This document shows, in pieces, positions 7,540 to 13,012 of a stretch of DNA of 13,012 bases (position 1 is its first letter; every line of letters starts with the position of its first letter). This stretch comes from Lentisphaerota bacterium (GTDB taxonomy: Bacteria; Verrucomicrobiota; Kiritimatiellia; RFP12; UBA3636), in assembly GCA_012514445.1 (NCBI GenBank), contig JAAZAI010000335.1, positions 1 through 13,012 on the forward strand, read 5' to 3'. A program made the position numbers and the translations under genes. Under the pieces are notes generated by a model. That model was not told the DNA's origin and ran no database searches. It was given only the letters and a program-made list of their open reading frames with translations.

Positions 7540-8907
7540 ATGCGGGCGATCATCAGAAAAACCAAGTCGCTTCAATCCCCCCAGCGCCTGCTGGCGCTGA
7601 CTTTCGCCGCGGCGATCGCCATCGGCGCGGCGCTGCTCGCGACCCCGGCGGCGAATGCGGACGGAAGATGGCACGTCGGCATCGACGCGCTGTTCCTCTC
7701 CACCAGCGCCGTCTGCGTCACCGGCCTCGATTCCATCGGGATCGGCGCGTCCCTGAGCCGGTTCGGCCTGGGCGTCATGCTGCTGCTCGTCGAACTCGGC
7801 GGACTCGGGATCATGACCGTCGGCACGTTTTTCTTCATTGCCATGGGTCGGCGTCTCTCGCGTTCCGAGGAAGACGCCGTCATGACTTCCCTCGGCGAAG
7901 GGCGCGCCGGGAACGTCGCGGCCATCATCCGAAGCTCCTTGCTCTTCGCGTTGGCCTGGGAGGCGGCGGGGGCGGCGCTGCTTGCGCGTTCCCTGCATGA
8001 GAACTACGGGCTCTCCGGCGCCGAGGCCGTGTGGCAGGGAGCGTTCATGTCGGTGATGGCCTTCTGCAACGCCGGGTTCACGATCGCCGCCGAGAGCATG
8101 ATCCCCTACGCGCATGATCCCGCGCTGCTGGGCGTGCTGCTCGTGCTGATGATCGCCGGCGGTCTTGGCTTCGTCGTGCACGCGGACCTGCTCGCACACG
8201 TCCTGCGCCGCAAACCGCGCGCCTCGCGTCGGATCTCTTTGCACTCCCATCTCGTGCTCGTGGGAACCGGCGTCGTCCTCGCCGTCGGCACGGTCGCGAT
8301 CCTCGCGCTCGAGTGGTCGGGCGCCTTCGACGGCTTCACCGTTCTGGACAAGGCGCTCGGCGCCCTGTTCCAGACCGTCACCTCGCGGACGACCGGCTTC
8401 GCGGCCGTGCAGACGACATCGCTGCGCACGGCCACGACGATCCTCGTCATGGGCGTCATGTTCGTCGGCGCCGCGCCGGGCTCCACCGGCGGCGGAATCA
8501 AGATCACCACCGCCGTCGTGCTCTGCGCGACGATCCGGGACATGCTCCGCAACCGCGACTGCACGGAGCTTCGGGCGAGGACGGTGCCGCGTCGCGTGGT
8601 CGTGGACGCCATCGCCATCACGCTGCTGAGCCTGGCCGTCGTGGGGTCTGCCGTCTTCGCGCTCTCGTTGACCGAAGAGGGCTTGGGCCTTGCCGCCCTG
8701 CCTCTGGTCTTCGAAGCCGTCTCCGCGTTCACGACCACGGGGCTTTCGCTCGGCGCCACGCCTCTGCTCTCCGCGGCGGGCAAGGGCTTCATCATCCTCT
8801 GCATGTTCGTCGGGCGCCTGGGCCCGGTGACGCTCGCTCTCTCTCTTTCGTCCAGGCAGGCCGGACCGGGCAGACGCTACCCGGAGGAAAACGTGATCGT
8901 AGGATAA
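7540..8907 (+). CDS. ktrB: Potassium uptake channel subunit KtrB (TrkH/KtrB family)
   Basis: The 455-residue inner-membrane protein is the ion-conducting subunit of a Ktr-type potassium (sodium-coupled in many species) uptake system. It shows the family's fourfold repeat of helix, pore loop and helix. The four selectivity-filter glycines are visible in TSAVCVTGLDS (G62), MAFCNAGFT (G179), TSRTTGFAAV (G286) and SAFTTTGLS (G401). APGSTGGGIK (312-321) forms the flexible intramembrane loop of the third repeat, and R426 in FVGRLGP is the conserved arginine of the last helix. The C-terminus EENVIVG is the usual KtrB ending. Length is normal for KtrB and shorter than TrkH. The ATG is 7 bases after the dnaE stop, with GGGG about 11 bases upstream. 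It is followed by ktrA after 6 bases, its usual partner. Confidence 0.95.
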   Translation: MRAIIRKTKSLQSPQRLLALTFAAAIAIGAALLATPAANADGRWHVGIDALFLSTSAVCVTGLDSIGIGASLSRFGLGVMLLLVELGGLGIMTVGTFFFIAMGRRLSRSEEDAVMTSLGEGRAGNVAAIIRSSLLFALAWEAAGAALLARSLHENYGLSGAEAVWQGAFMSVMAFCNAGFTIAAESMIPYAHDPALLGVLLVLMIAGGLGFVVHADLLAHVLRRKPRASRRISLHSHLVLVGTGVVLAVGTVAILALEWSGAFDGFTVLDKALGALFQTVTSRTTGFAAVQTTSLRTATTILVMGVMFVGAAPGSTGGGIKITTAVVLCATIRDMLRNRDCTELRARTVPRRVVVDAIAITLLSLAVVGSAVFALSLTEEGLGLAALPLVFEAVSAFTTTGLSLGATPLLSAAGKGFIILCMFVGRLGPVTLALSLSSRQAGPGRRYPEENVIVG

Positions 8908-8913
8908 CCACCC

Positions 8914-9579
8914 ATGAAAAAGAAAATCGGCATCGTCGGCGGCGGGCGTTTCGGCATGACCCTCGCGCAGAGCCTCGCGGCCAAGGGCGTCGATGTGATC
9001 CTCGTCGACAGCGACTGGCACGTCGTCCAGTCCCTCGCGGACACCACCATCCGCGCCGTCCACGGCGACGGCAGCCTGCCCGACACGCTCAGGGAAGCCG
9101 GGTTCGCCGACTGCGACATGGCGGTCGTGGCGATCTCCTCGTCCCTCGAGTGCAGCACGCTGGCCACCATCAACTGCAAGGATCTGGGGGTTCGCCGCGT
9201 CATCGCCAAGGCCTCCTCGGACCTCCAGGGCCGCGTGCTGTCGAAAATCGGCGCCGACATCGTCGTCTTTCCGGATCGCGACCGGGCCTTCCGCCTCGCC
9301 AAGCACATCATCGCCAACGCCCCGATCGACCTCTTCGAGATCGCCGAAGGCTACAGCGTGGGCGAGATTTCAGTTCCCAAGTCGCTCGTCGGCAAGACAT
9401 TGATCGAAGGGAACGTGCGCCAGGTCTACGGCGTGACCGTGCTGGCGATCCGCAGGACGTCGGGCGATGGCAAGGGGCCACGCGAGACGATCATCACCCA
9501 AGGCGTCGAGCGGCTGCAGGATGGCGACATTCTCGTCGTCTTCGGCCCAGACGAGAACCTGGAAAAACTCAGCCGCTGA
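8914..9579 (+). CDS. ktrA: Potassium uptake regulatory subunit KtrA (RCK_N + RCK_C)
   Basis: The 221-residue cytoplasmic protein forms the nucleotide-gated ring beneath KtrB. The RCK_N Rossmann domain (about 4-120) starts GIVGGGRFG, giving the GxGxxG loop at G9, G11 and G14. D32 after the second strand (VILVDSD) is the acidic residue that holds the nucleotide ribose. HGDGS (50-54) is the next conserved turn. The RCK_C domain (about 140-220) contains the SLVGKTL block and ends in DGDILVVFGP. One RCK pair per chain fits KtrA rather than the duplicated TrkA. AGGA (8901-8904), inside the end of ktrB, lies 9 bases before the ATG, so the two are certainly one transcript. Its 3' end overlaps the convergent SIS gene by 11 bases, and no terminator is seen there. 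Confidence 0.95.
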   Translation: MKKKIGIVGGGRFGMTLAQSLAAKGVDVILVDSDWHVVQSLADTTIRAVHGDGSLPDTLREAGFADCDMAVVAISSSLECSTLATINCKDLGVRRVIAKASSDLQGRVLSKIGADIVVFPDRDRAFRLAKHIIANAPIDLFEIAEGYSVGEISVPKSLVGKTLIEGNVRQVYGVTVLAIRRTSGDGKGPRETIITQGVERLQDGDILVVFGPDENLEKLSR

Positions 9580-11320
9580 TCACCGTGAGACGCCGCTTCG
9601 CCAGCACGTGCTGCACCGGCGAGACGCGCGCCGTGCCGGGGAGCGCCGTGCGCTCCAGTTCGTCCACTGCGGCGAAGATTTCGCGCGCCGCCGTCTCATA
9701 GTCCAGCCCGCACAGCTCCGCCACCAGCCGGATGCTCCGGTCCATCAGCTTCTTGTTGGACACCGCCACGTGGCTCATCCAGTTGCCCGCCACGCGGCCC
9801 ATCCGCACCATCGTGCCCGTCGAGATCGTGTTGAGCGTCAGCTTCGCAGCCAGCCGCTCCATCAGGTTGAGCGGCGACGGCCGGGGCGGCACGGCCACTT
9901 GATACGCCGCGGCGGGATCCGCCTCGCCGCCCAGCACGAGCTCGCGCCGTTCCTGATATGGCCGCGCCACCGCATCGAACGCCGTGCGCAGACGTGCGCC
10001 GGCGCCGCCTACGGCCTCGCTTCCCAAAAGCACCAGCACCGCCGCGTTCCCGTTCGGGGAGAGCCGCGACGCATCCGTTTCGCAGCCGATCGCGAACTTC
10101 GCCAGCTCCGCGGGCCCGATGGCGGGAGGATTGGCGCACACCGCCTCCGCCGCGCCCATCGCACAGTAGTCGGCAGGTGTCCAGGTCAGGCATCGCGGCG
10201 GACGCAGCAGCGCAGCCTCCCAGGCCGCCGATGCCGGCAGACGCACATGCTTCACGAACGCCCACGAAGGCGGCGACGCCGAGTCGTCCGCCTTCCGGAA
10301 CGGCGGGATCATGAACGTCGGCGTCCGCTCCGTGGTGTCCGTGAAGATGTCGAGGATCGCCCGGTCGGCGTAGTACGTCGCCAGGCCCTCCGCCCGGTAC
10401 AGCCGCTCCTCGAATTCGATGTGGCCGGCCATCGCGTCCACCGCGCCATCCGCCACCAGCGCCTCCAGCACCGCCTCGAACGCCCCCGCGTAGTCGGGCA
10501 AGGCCGCCCAGCGCTCGCCAGCGTTCTCGATCAGCCGCGCCAGCGCGATCTCCAGCGCCGCGCCGGCCACGAGCTGTTCGGCCGTCGTGGCCTGCATGCG
10601 CGTGGACCCTGCCACGGCCATCGGGCCGCAGTGGAGGTCGAGCACGGTCACGCGCGGATTTTCGAGCACGCGGCGGCAGCGCTCGAGGCGCGCCGCGAGG
10701 ATCTCCGCCGGGTTGTTGAAGAGCAGGAAGACCGCCGCCCCGCGTTCCGCCGCCGCCTCGACGGTGCCGATGACGGACGACGTCTCGCCGCCTTCGGTGA
10801 TGCCCACCAGCACGTCGCCGGCGCCGATGCCCATGTCGACGACCTGGCGGCGTCCGAAGACCTCGTAGTCCTCGAAGGATTCCACGGACTTGACCATCGC
10901 GTAGTCGCCGCCGGTCATGATGCTGTGCACCTGGTTCTGGAGCGGCGCGAGGGTTCGATACCGCTCGGGCCGCTCGTCGGCCAGGTCCATCAGGGCGCGG
11001 CGCCACATCGCCTCGAGCAGGATGCTCAGGCGGCCGGTGGAGCCGCAGCCCGAGAACACCACCCGCCCGCCGGACGCGAGCGCGTTGAAAACCGCCTCCG
11101 TCAACGCGTGGAAGGGTGGGGACGCGAGCACGCGCCGGGCCATCGGCACGATGTCGCGGTCCACGGAGAGCAACTGCCGCACCCCCGCCGCCGTCGAGGC
11201 CGAGAAGGTGCGGTCCATGTCGCGCGTCTTCGGGTTCGACTGCTCCGTGGGCAGGAAGCCCAGATGGAACTGCCGTTCGTTCTCGATGAAATCCTTCGCC
11301 CGCGCCTCGATCCCGTCCAT
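9569..11320 (-). CDS. Double-SIS-domain protein of the MurQ / glucokinase regulatory protein (GKRP) family
   Basis: The 583-residue protein is about twice the length of MurQ (N-acetylmuramic acid 6-phosphate etherase) and close to animal GKRP in length and layout. SIS domain 1 (about 60-270) has GCGSTGR (91-97), the phosphate loop MTGGDYAMV (135-143), ESFEDYEVFG (147-156), GAGDVLVGI (166-174) and GSTRMQATTAEQL (238-250). A second, more divergent SIS-like part follows (about 290-480), then a helical C-terminus with the MurQ-like block LNTISTGTMVRMGRV (496-510). MurQ's catalytic SECPPT block is not seen after GCGSTGR, so etherase activity is doubtful and sugar-phosphate sensing is more likely; substrate and partner are unknown. 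The ATG at 11320 is chosen because GGAG (11327-11330) sits 6 bases upstream and similarity begins here. The frame stays open to 11476 over a toxin remnant. Confidence 0.82.
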   Translation of the reverse strand: MDGIEARAKDFIENERQFHLGFLPTEQSNPKTRDMDRTFSASTAAGVRQLLSVDRDIVPMARRVLASPPFHALTEAVFNALASGGRVVFSGCGSTGRLSILLEAMWRRALMDLADERPERYRTLAPLQNQVHSIMTGGDYAMVKSVESFEDYEVFGRRQVVDMGIGAGDVLVGITEGGETSSVIGTVEAAAERGAAVFLLFNNPAEILAARLERCRRVLENPRVTVLDLHCGPMAVAGSTRMQATTAEQLVAGAALEIALARLIENAGERWAALPDYAGAFEAVLEALVADGAVDAMAGHIEFEERLYRAEGLATYYADRAILDIFTDTTERTPTFMIPPFRKADDSASPPSWAFVKHVRLPASAAWEAALLRPPRCLTWTPADYCAMGAAEAVCANPPAIGPAELAKFAIGCETDASRLSPNGNAAVLVLLGSEAVGGAGARLRTAFDAVARPYQERRELVLGGEADPAAAYQVAVPPRPSPLNLMERLAAKLTLNTISTGTMVRMGRVAGNWMSHVAVSNKKLMDRSIRLVAELCGLDYETAAREIFAAVDELERTALPGTARVSPVQHVLAKRRLTVISG

Positions 11321-11371
11321 GTGATTCTCCAGTCCGTTTGTCTTTCGGAATGATCCTATCCGAATTGGATG

Positions 11372-11461
11372 CAGGTAAGAAATGATGGACGATTGAACCG
11401 CCGGGGACAGCTTCTTGAACTGCCTGTCGAACCGCGGGGTTGTCTCCAGCGCGAATCTCAT
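11372..11461 (-). pseudogene. RelE/ParE-type toxin N-terminal remnant
   Basis: From ATG 11461 the frame reads MRFALETTPRFDRQF followed by KKLSPAVQSSIISYL, about 30 residues matching the N-terminus of RelE/ParE-superfamily toxins: first strand, then the basic helix with KKL-P-VQ. The match stops there. The strands with the catalytic Arg/Tyr/Lys residues are absent, and the frame continues as unrelated sequence into the start of the SIS gene at 11320. No antitoxin-like reading frame is seen beside it. It is most likely a deletion remnant of a toxin-antitoxin locus. An alternative is an N-terminal extension of the SIS protein, which the ribosome binding site at 11327-11330 argues against. Confidence 0.55.
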
Positions 11462-11476
11462 TCCATATGGATGCAT

Positions 11477-11506
11477 ACTTTAGCATTTTTTTCGTATTCC
11501 GGTCAA
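11477..11506 (-). promoter_or_regulatory. Sigma70-like promoter upstream of the toxin remnant and SIS gene
   Basis: On the minus strand TTGACC (11501-11506) is followed after 18 bases by TAAAGT (11477-11482), with an A-run in the spacer. Transcription would start near 11470, just before the remnant's ATG at 11461 and about 150 bases before the SIS start. It may be the old toxin promoter now serving the SIS gene. The -10 box is weak (4 of 6). Confidence 0.4.
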
Positions 11507-11685
11507 AGCCAGTTCGGGAATGTGCGGAAATCGGTCGGCGGGGTGGGGAGCGCAGACAGAATCCCGTCTTGAGGTCATGGCGGGCATCCGCTGGACAAAG
11601 GTGGGACGACGCCGTCCCGGCGAGCCGCACTCGACCGCGTTCCCCGGCGCGGGCGCCTTGGGAAGACACGGCAGTGCTCCGCCGC

Positions 11686-11720
11686 AAAAAGCCCGTTTTG
11701 TAATTTTGAACGGACTTTTT
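11686..11720. terminator. Bidirectional intrinsic terminator
   Basis: AAAAAGCCCGTT (11686-11697) and AACGGACTTTTT (11709-11720) pair over 11 of 12 positions around an 11-base AT-rich loop. Read on either strand, the GC core is followed by five T residues, the form of a bidirectional rho-independent terminator. No complete gene on either side clearly ends here, so it may be left from a lost gene. Confidence 0.6.
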
Positions 11721-11876
11721 AGTCGAGATGACATCGCGGGGACGCGGAGAGCGCGGAGAAGGCGGCAGGAGCATTGTCTTTTCTTGACTGAAAACCCACT
11801 CTCATCTCCCTCCGCGATCCCCGCGCCTCCGCGTTGCTCCTCATTCGCCCCCGTTCCGGCATGATTGTAATTTTGA
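11698..11876. repeat. CGCGGAG-rich inverted-repeat element between 12-base direct repeats
   Basis: TTGTAATTTTGA occurs at 11698-11709 and again at 11865-11876, bounding 155 bases. Inside, the left arm (11734-11762) is built of GCGGGGACGCGGAG and GCGCGGAGAAGG units, and the right arm (11807-11833) is its imperfect reverse complement, with CTCCGCGATCCCCGCG and CCTCCGCG. The 44-base centre includes TTTTCTTGACTGAAAACCC. Intergenic CGCGGAG/CTCCGCG repeats of this kind are, from general knowledge, scattered in many bacterial genomes including PVC members. A non-autonomous mobile element is possible but no transposase-type terminal inverted repeats were found. Confidence 0.5.
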
Positions 11877-11966
11877 CTCGAAGTGATCTTCAATATTACA
11901 TTGGCGGCTTGCGTGGACGGCTACGCCCCGCCTCGCTGCGCAATCCGCCGAAACCCCGCCGACTGA

Positions 11967-11994
11967 CCCCTTTCTTCGGATCATCCAGAAGGGG
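11967..11994 (+). promoter_or_regulatory. Hairpin containing the ribosome binding site of the PH-domain fragment
   Basis: CCCCTT (11967-11972) pairs with AAGGGG (11989-11994), and CT with AG just inside after a one-base bulge. AAGGGG is also the only Shine-Dalgarno candidate for the ATG at 12004, 9 bases on. CGTTTT follows the stem, so it could alternatively be a weak terminator. Confidence 0.35.
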
Positions 11995-12003
11995 CGTTTT
12001 CGA

Positions 12004-12207
12004 ATGGATCGCAAGATTCACTTTCGATCGATCATCGACTACACGACGATCGAAGGCCCGTTGATGCGCCGCTTTGGCGTCATGGCGCTTCACATGACCA
12101 CGACAGGCGGCGGCAATCAGCCCGTTCTGCAAGTCGTCGGAGTCCGGGATTGTCCGGCCGTCAGAGACAAACTGGCCGAGATCGACGCCATGCGCGAAAA
12201 TGGGTAG
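12004..12207 (+). CDS. Bacterial PH-domain (bPH2 / DUF304, YdbS-like) fragment, probably 5'-truncated
   Basis: The 67-residue reading frame resembles the C-terminal half of bacterial PH domains. SIIDYTTIEGPLMRRFGVMAL (residues about 9-29) corresponds to the family's region of strand, then GPL-R-FG, and LHMTTTGG to its L-L-TAG strand. VVGVRDCPAVRDKLAEI (44-60) is the closing helix. Full-length members usually have about 150-180 residues with two membrane helices and the first strands upstream. None of that is visible in any frame before 12004; in-frame sequence back to about 11965 reads Arg/Lys-rich without a hydrophobic segment. It is therefore either a remnant of a deleted gene or a minimal expressed domain, as AAGGGG lies 9 bases before the ATG. 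Function unknown. Confidence 0.55.
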   Translation: MDRKIHFRSIIDYTTIEGPLMRRFGVMALHMTTTGGGNQPVLQVVGVRDCPAVRDKLAEIDAMRENG

Positions 12208-12453
12208 AATTCAGCGGGTGGCCAAAGGATTCGCATCATAATTGTCGTCCAAGCGGGAGCGTTGGAATTGTTGCGGAGCATGACGATGTCGTCCACGCAT
12301 CCCTCGTGTTGGGCCGGCACTTGAGCATTTTCGACGGTAGTCGTCGCTAGAATGCTGAAGTCCAATGGCTTAATCCGTATTTTACCCCCTAAAACATGCC
12401 TTACAGCCTATTATATCCCCGTAAAAATGGGCTGTAAGGGGTATTCTGCGGCG
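12208..12453. other. Intergenic stretch without a recognisable gene
   Basis: No supported coding sequence lies here. AGCATT (12324-12329) and AATGCT (12351-12356) enclose CGAC/GTCG (12332-12335 and 12340-12343) as a weak two-part hairpin. The stretch 12360-12445 is clearly more AT-rich than the rest of the window and carries the stronger inverted repeat at 12399-12439. Confidence 0.55.
12399..12439 (-). terminator. 10-base inverted repeat downstream of the prepilin-like gene
   Basis: CCTTACAGCC (12399-12408) and GGCTGTAAGG (12430-12439) are perfect reverse complements around a 21-base AT-rich loop. On the minus strand it begins 15 bases after the stop of the prepilin-like gene and is followed by CATGTTTTAGGGGG, a short T-run only. 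TACCCC (12383-12388) and TCCCC in the loop can also pair with GGGG at 12438-12441, so alternative folds exist. A terminator or mRNA 3'-end stem is most likely, and an end of a mobile element is possible. Confidence 0.45.
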
Positions 12454-13012
12454 TCACTCCGTTCTCTTTGGCGGACGGATTTTCGCCTTGAGCACTACTG
12501 TCGCATGGCGGTTGGTCGTCTGGTTGAAGACGGTGCCGCCAAGAAAGGCTTCGCGAGTCAGGCGCCGTCGCTTCAGCACCTCCATCGCGCCCCCTTTTCT
12601 CACCACCACGACGAACTCACGGCCGAACGGCTTCATCCGGGCGTCGAGCCGGGTGCGAAGATCCACGTTCTCGTTTCGCAGGTCGTCCATCGTGATGTCC
12701 AGATTGCGCGTGAAGAGAAACGGCGCGGCGTCCGACGCGTTCTCGTCGAGCCCGGCGACGACATTCCAGACGTTGCGATCCCCTTCGAGAAAATCCTCGC
12801 GATTGGAGGCGGCTGCGACGCCTGCGCCGGCAAAGTGAAACCAGCCCAGAGGATACGGCATGCAAGGGCGTGCCACCAGATCCGTGAAATACGTTTCGGC
12901 GTCCGGAGCCTGGGCATAGTTCTTCGTCGCACCCGAGAAGTCGGCCGAGAGGCCAGGCCACAGCGGGGATTCCCCGACAGCCTCCCGCTCGGTGTTGCCG
13001 CTGATGATCGCA
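12454..13012 (-). CDS. Prepilin-like protein (type II secretion pseudopilin-like), C-terminal part, runs off the window
   Basis: The frame is open from the window edge to the TGA at 12454-12456, giving 186 residues without the start. A GTG at 12876 would be an internal start only; the upstream frame reads on in a protein-like way (ESPLWPGLSADFSG, ETYFTDLV). The block NVWNVVAGLDENASDAAPFL and FTRNLDI, followed by VVVVRKGGAMEVL and a tail with VFNQTTN, resembles from memory the C-terminal region of prepilin-type proteins common in Kiritimatiellota and Verrucomicrobiota genomes. The diagnostic N-terminal prepilin signal would lie beyond 13012 and cannot be checked. The protein would be exported and surface- or periplasm-facing if this is right. 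A perfect inverted repeat lies just downstream. Confidence 0.6.
   Translation of the reverse strand, partial: AIISGNTEREAVGESPLWPGLSADFSGATKNYAQAPDAETYFTDLVARPCMPYPLGWFHFAGAGVAAASNREDFLEGDRNVWNVVAGLDENASDAAPFLFTRNLDITMDDLRNENVDLRTRLDARMKPFGREFVVVVRKGGAMEVLKRRRLTREAFLGGTVFNQTTNRHATVVLKAKIRPPKRTE

Larger units (their letters stand above)
11507..12003. other. Gene-poor accessory stretch with repeats and hairpins
   Basis: No convincing gene is seen here on either strand; the open frames are composition-driven and match no recognised family. 11507-11685 holds nothing recognisable. Then come a bidirectional terminator (11686-11720), a CGCGGAG inverted-repeat element (11734-11833), an AT-rich hairpin whose arms GTAATTTTGA (11867-11876) and TCAATATTAC (11890-11899) pair with one mismatch, and a GC hairpin next to the PH-domain fragment (11967-11994). 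Confidence 0.6.

Noticed and set aside
4299..7565. Very long open frame antisense to dnaE (over 1000 codons)
   Set aside because: It is a GC-codon-position shadow of dnaE. The translation is low-complexity (rich in Val, Glu, Leu, Asp, Gly) with no domain, and the plus-strand gene is certain.
7339..9306. Long minus-strand open frame across the end of dnaE, ktrB and ktrA
   Set aside because: It is a shadow with biased Arg/Gly/Asp/His composition, and it spans three clear genes on the other strand.
9696..11774. Alternative minus-strand and plus-strand long frames over the SIS gene
   Set aside because: Their composition is Arg/Gly/Ala/His-rich without motifs, while the frame ending at 9569 carries recognisable SIS blocks throughout.
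11480..11893. 137-codon minus-strand frame over the repeat element
   Set aside because: Its SVKKRQCSC...LLRALRV segment is the translated CGCGGAG-type repeat, which from memory is often mis-annotated as a protein. No start signal or domain was seen.
12023..12054. Inverted repeat TTCGATCG/CGATCGAA
   Set aside because: It lies inside the PH-domain frame and is made of CGATCG repeats that arise easily by chance. No regulatory role is supported.
11321..12453. CRISPR array or intact insertion sequence in the repeat-rich right end
   Set aside because: There are no regularly spaced repeats with unique spacers, and no transposase-like frame or matched terminal inverted repeats.

Overview
The window is GC-rich bacterial chromosomal DNA with tightly packed genes. 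No rRNA, tRNA, CRISPR array, phage gene or intact transposon is visible. Several genes resemble those of the PVC superphylum (Verrucomicrobiota, Kiritimatiellota, Lentisphaerota): a two-SIS-domain protein like the animal glucokinase regulatory protein, a stand-alone AMPK-type glycogen-binding module, and a prepilin-like protein with a WNVVAGL...PFLFTRNL block. The phylum assignment is inference from gene style and was not tested.

Layout. Positions 1-212 hold two short palindromes and a promoter-like pair. manA (213-1187) overlaps or nearly touches a type IV pilin-like or pseudopilin gene (1193-1594). A convergent minus-strand gene (1603-1947) encodes a small CBM48 protein and has its own promoter. 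From 2238 to 9579 five plus-strand genes follow with gaps of only 27, 15, 7 and 6 bases: a 57-residue 2[4Fe-4S] ferredoxin (2238-2411), a GT4-like glycosyltransferase (2439-3767), the replicative DNA polymerase III alpha subunit dnaE (3783-7532), and the potassium channel pair ktrB (7540-8907) and ktrA (8914-9579). One sigma70-like promoter at 2131-2159 could serve the whole run. On the minus strand, 9569-11320 encodes the MurQ/GKRP-like double-SIS protein, whose 3' end overlaps that of ktrA by 11 bases.

The right end (11321-13012) is an accessory-looking patch. It holds a RelE-type toxin N-terminal remnant lying in frame upstream of the SIS gene, a bidirectional terminator, a CGCGGAG-type inverted-repeat element with a 12-base repeat on both sides, a bacterial PH-domain (bPH2) fragment whose ribosome binding site lies in a hairpin, a 10-base inverted repeat, and the 3' part of a prepilin-like gene that runs off the window.

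How the genes fit together. manA interconverts fructose-6-phosphate and mannose-6-phosphate. The SIS protein probably binds a sugar phosphate. The CBM48 protein probably binds glycogen or another alpha-glucan. This is loosely consistent with a sugar-phosphate and storage-glucan theme, but the genes are in separate transcription units and the link is inference. KtrA and KtrB form one transport system. The pairing of manA with a pilin gene, and of ferredoxin, glycosyltransferase and dnaE with ktrBA, has no obvious functional logic.
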